From the NCBI GenBank assembly GCA_029239545.1, contig JARBUQ010000043.1, positions 1 through 14,032 of the forward strand: DNA of 14,032 nt. The letters run 5' to 3'. A program made the translations under genes and the position numbers. The DNA comes from Paenibacillus sp. (GTDB lineage: Bacteria; Bacillota; Bacilli; Paenibacillales; NBRC-103111). Under the pieces are notes generated by a model that was given only the letters and a program-made list of their open reading frames with translations, made no database searches and was not told where the DNA came from. Below, piece by piece: positions 13,752 to 14,032 of this stretch (positions are counted from its first letter, which is position 1; every line of letters begins with the position of its first letter).

Positions 13752-13785
13752 AAAAGCCAGGGGCAGCTAGTGTCCTCTGGCTTTT
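13752..13785. terminator. Bidirectional terminator between convergent genes
   Basis: AAAAGCCAG (13752-13760) pairs with CTGGCTTTT (13777-13785), and the stem continues with two more G-C pairs after one mismatch. It offers a U-tract on each strand, longer on the minus strand (TTTTCTTTTT). It serves glutamate dehydrogenase on the left and the basic protein on the right. The 170 nt before it (13580-13751) contain no gene I can support. Confidence 0.85.
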
Positions 13786-13792
13786 GTCGTGC

Positions 13793-14032
13793 TTAAGGGC
13801 GTCTTCGTCTCTTGCCCTTGGAAGGATTCAGCGGTCTTGAACCGGGACGGCGGTTATTTCTGGGGCGTTTGCGTCGTCTTCTGGGCACAAAATCGTCATT
13901 CTTGCTGTTCGTTCCGGCTTTGGAGAAGGAGCTCATCAACAGCTTGATCATTGGCTGCATTTGCTGAACGGAGGACATAAGCTTCTGAACTTTGCCCATT
14001 GTTGACACTACACCTTCAATGCCGCCCATACG
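13793..14032 (-). CDS. C-terminal part of a basic protein, possibly YqfQ/VrrA-like (5' truncated)
   Basis: The frame is open to the right edge, with a CGT codon before the first visible ATG (14029), so the start probably lies outside the window. The visible 78 residues fall into two parts. The first is helical and Met/Gln-rich (GGIEGVVSTMGKVQKLMSSV, QQMQPMIKLL). The second is a very basic tail, with arginine and lysine clusters such as PRRRRKRPRNNRR and KGKRRRRP. Helical Met-rich segments of the form MGPM or MQPM followed by a charged tail recall YqfQ-type spore-associated proteins of Bacillales, but the similarity is from memory and weak. The basic tail suggests binding to nucleic acid or to acidic polymer. 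It ends just before the bidirectional terminator. Confidence 0.55.
   Translation of the reverse strand, partial: RMGGIEGVVSTMGKVQKLMSSVQQMQPMIKLLMSSFSKAGTNSKNDDFVPRRRRKRPRNNRRPGSRPLNPSKGKRRRRP

Overview
The window looks like part of a Bacillota chromosome, most likely Paenibacillus or a close relative. AGGAGG-type ribosome binding sites, SigA-type promoters (TTGACG-N17-TATAAT), a RocG/GudB-type glutamate dehydrogenase and an accessory carbohydrate gene set all fit. This assignment is inference from gene content and style, not from a marker gene.

Layout. (1) Positions 3-5359, plus strand: the 3' end of a protein with two carbohydrate-binding-like modules, then an operon-like run of a DegT-family sugar aminotransferase, a polysaccharide-deacetylase-like protein and a neutral-ceramidase-like hydrolase. 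Gaps are 21 to 37 nt and each gene has its own ribosome binding site. The last three carry no visible signal peptide. (2) Positions 5449-8607: a minus-strand Gfo/Idh/MocA oxidoreductase that resembles GH109 NAD-dependent glycosidases, divergent from a plus-strand five-bladed beta-propeller glycoside hydrolase. The 212-nt intergenic region holds a near-perfect promoter for the hydrolase, a weaker promoter for the oxidoreductase, and two perfect palindromes of the form TTCAA-N4-TTGAA, one downstream of each promoter. This is a small co-regulated glycan module whose regulator is not in the window. Both genes end in strong hairpins. (3) Positions 8421-10054: a repeat-rich, gene-poor stretch around one SnoaL-like gene. 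It has two back-to-back hairpins, an 8-bp then 7-bp purine-rich microsatellite, a 51-bp minisatellite of five units flanked by diverged 39-bp direct repeats, and two possible gene relics. (4) Positions 10055-14032: conventional genes: an aminoglycoside-phosphotransferase-fold protein with HGE instead of HGD, a TIGR01777-type epimerase, glutamate dehydrogenase, a bidirectional terminator, and the C-terminal end of a very basic protein on the minus strand.

How the genes may work together: the aminotransferase, the deacetylase-like and ceramidase-like proteins (both families of amide hydrolases) and the GH109-like protein all point towards N-acylated amino sugars or related amino compounds. The two carbohydrate-binding modules and the propeller hydrolase point to capture and cleavage of a glycan. 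This is a hypothesis from family membership. I see no CRISPR array, transposase, integrase, tRNA or rRNA.
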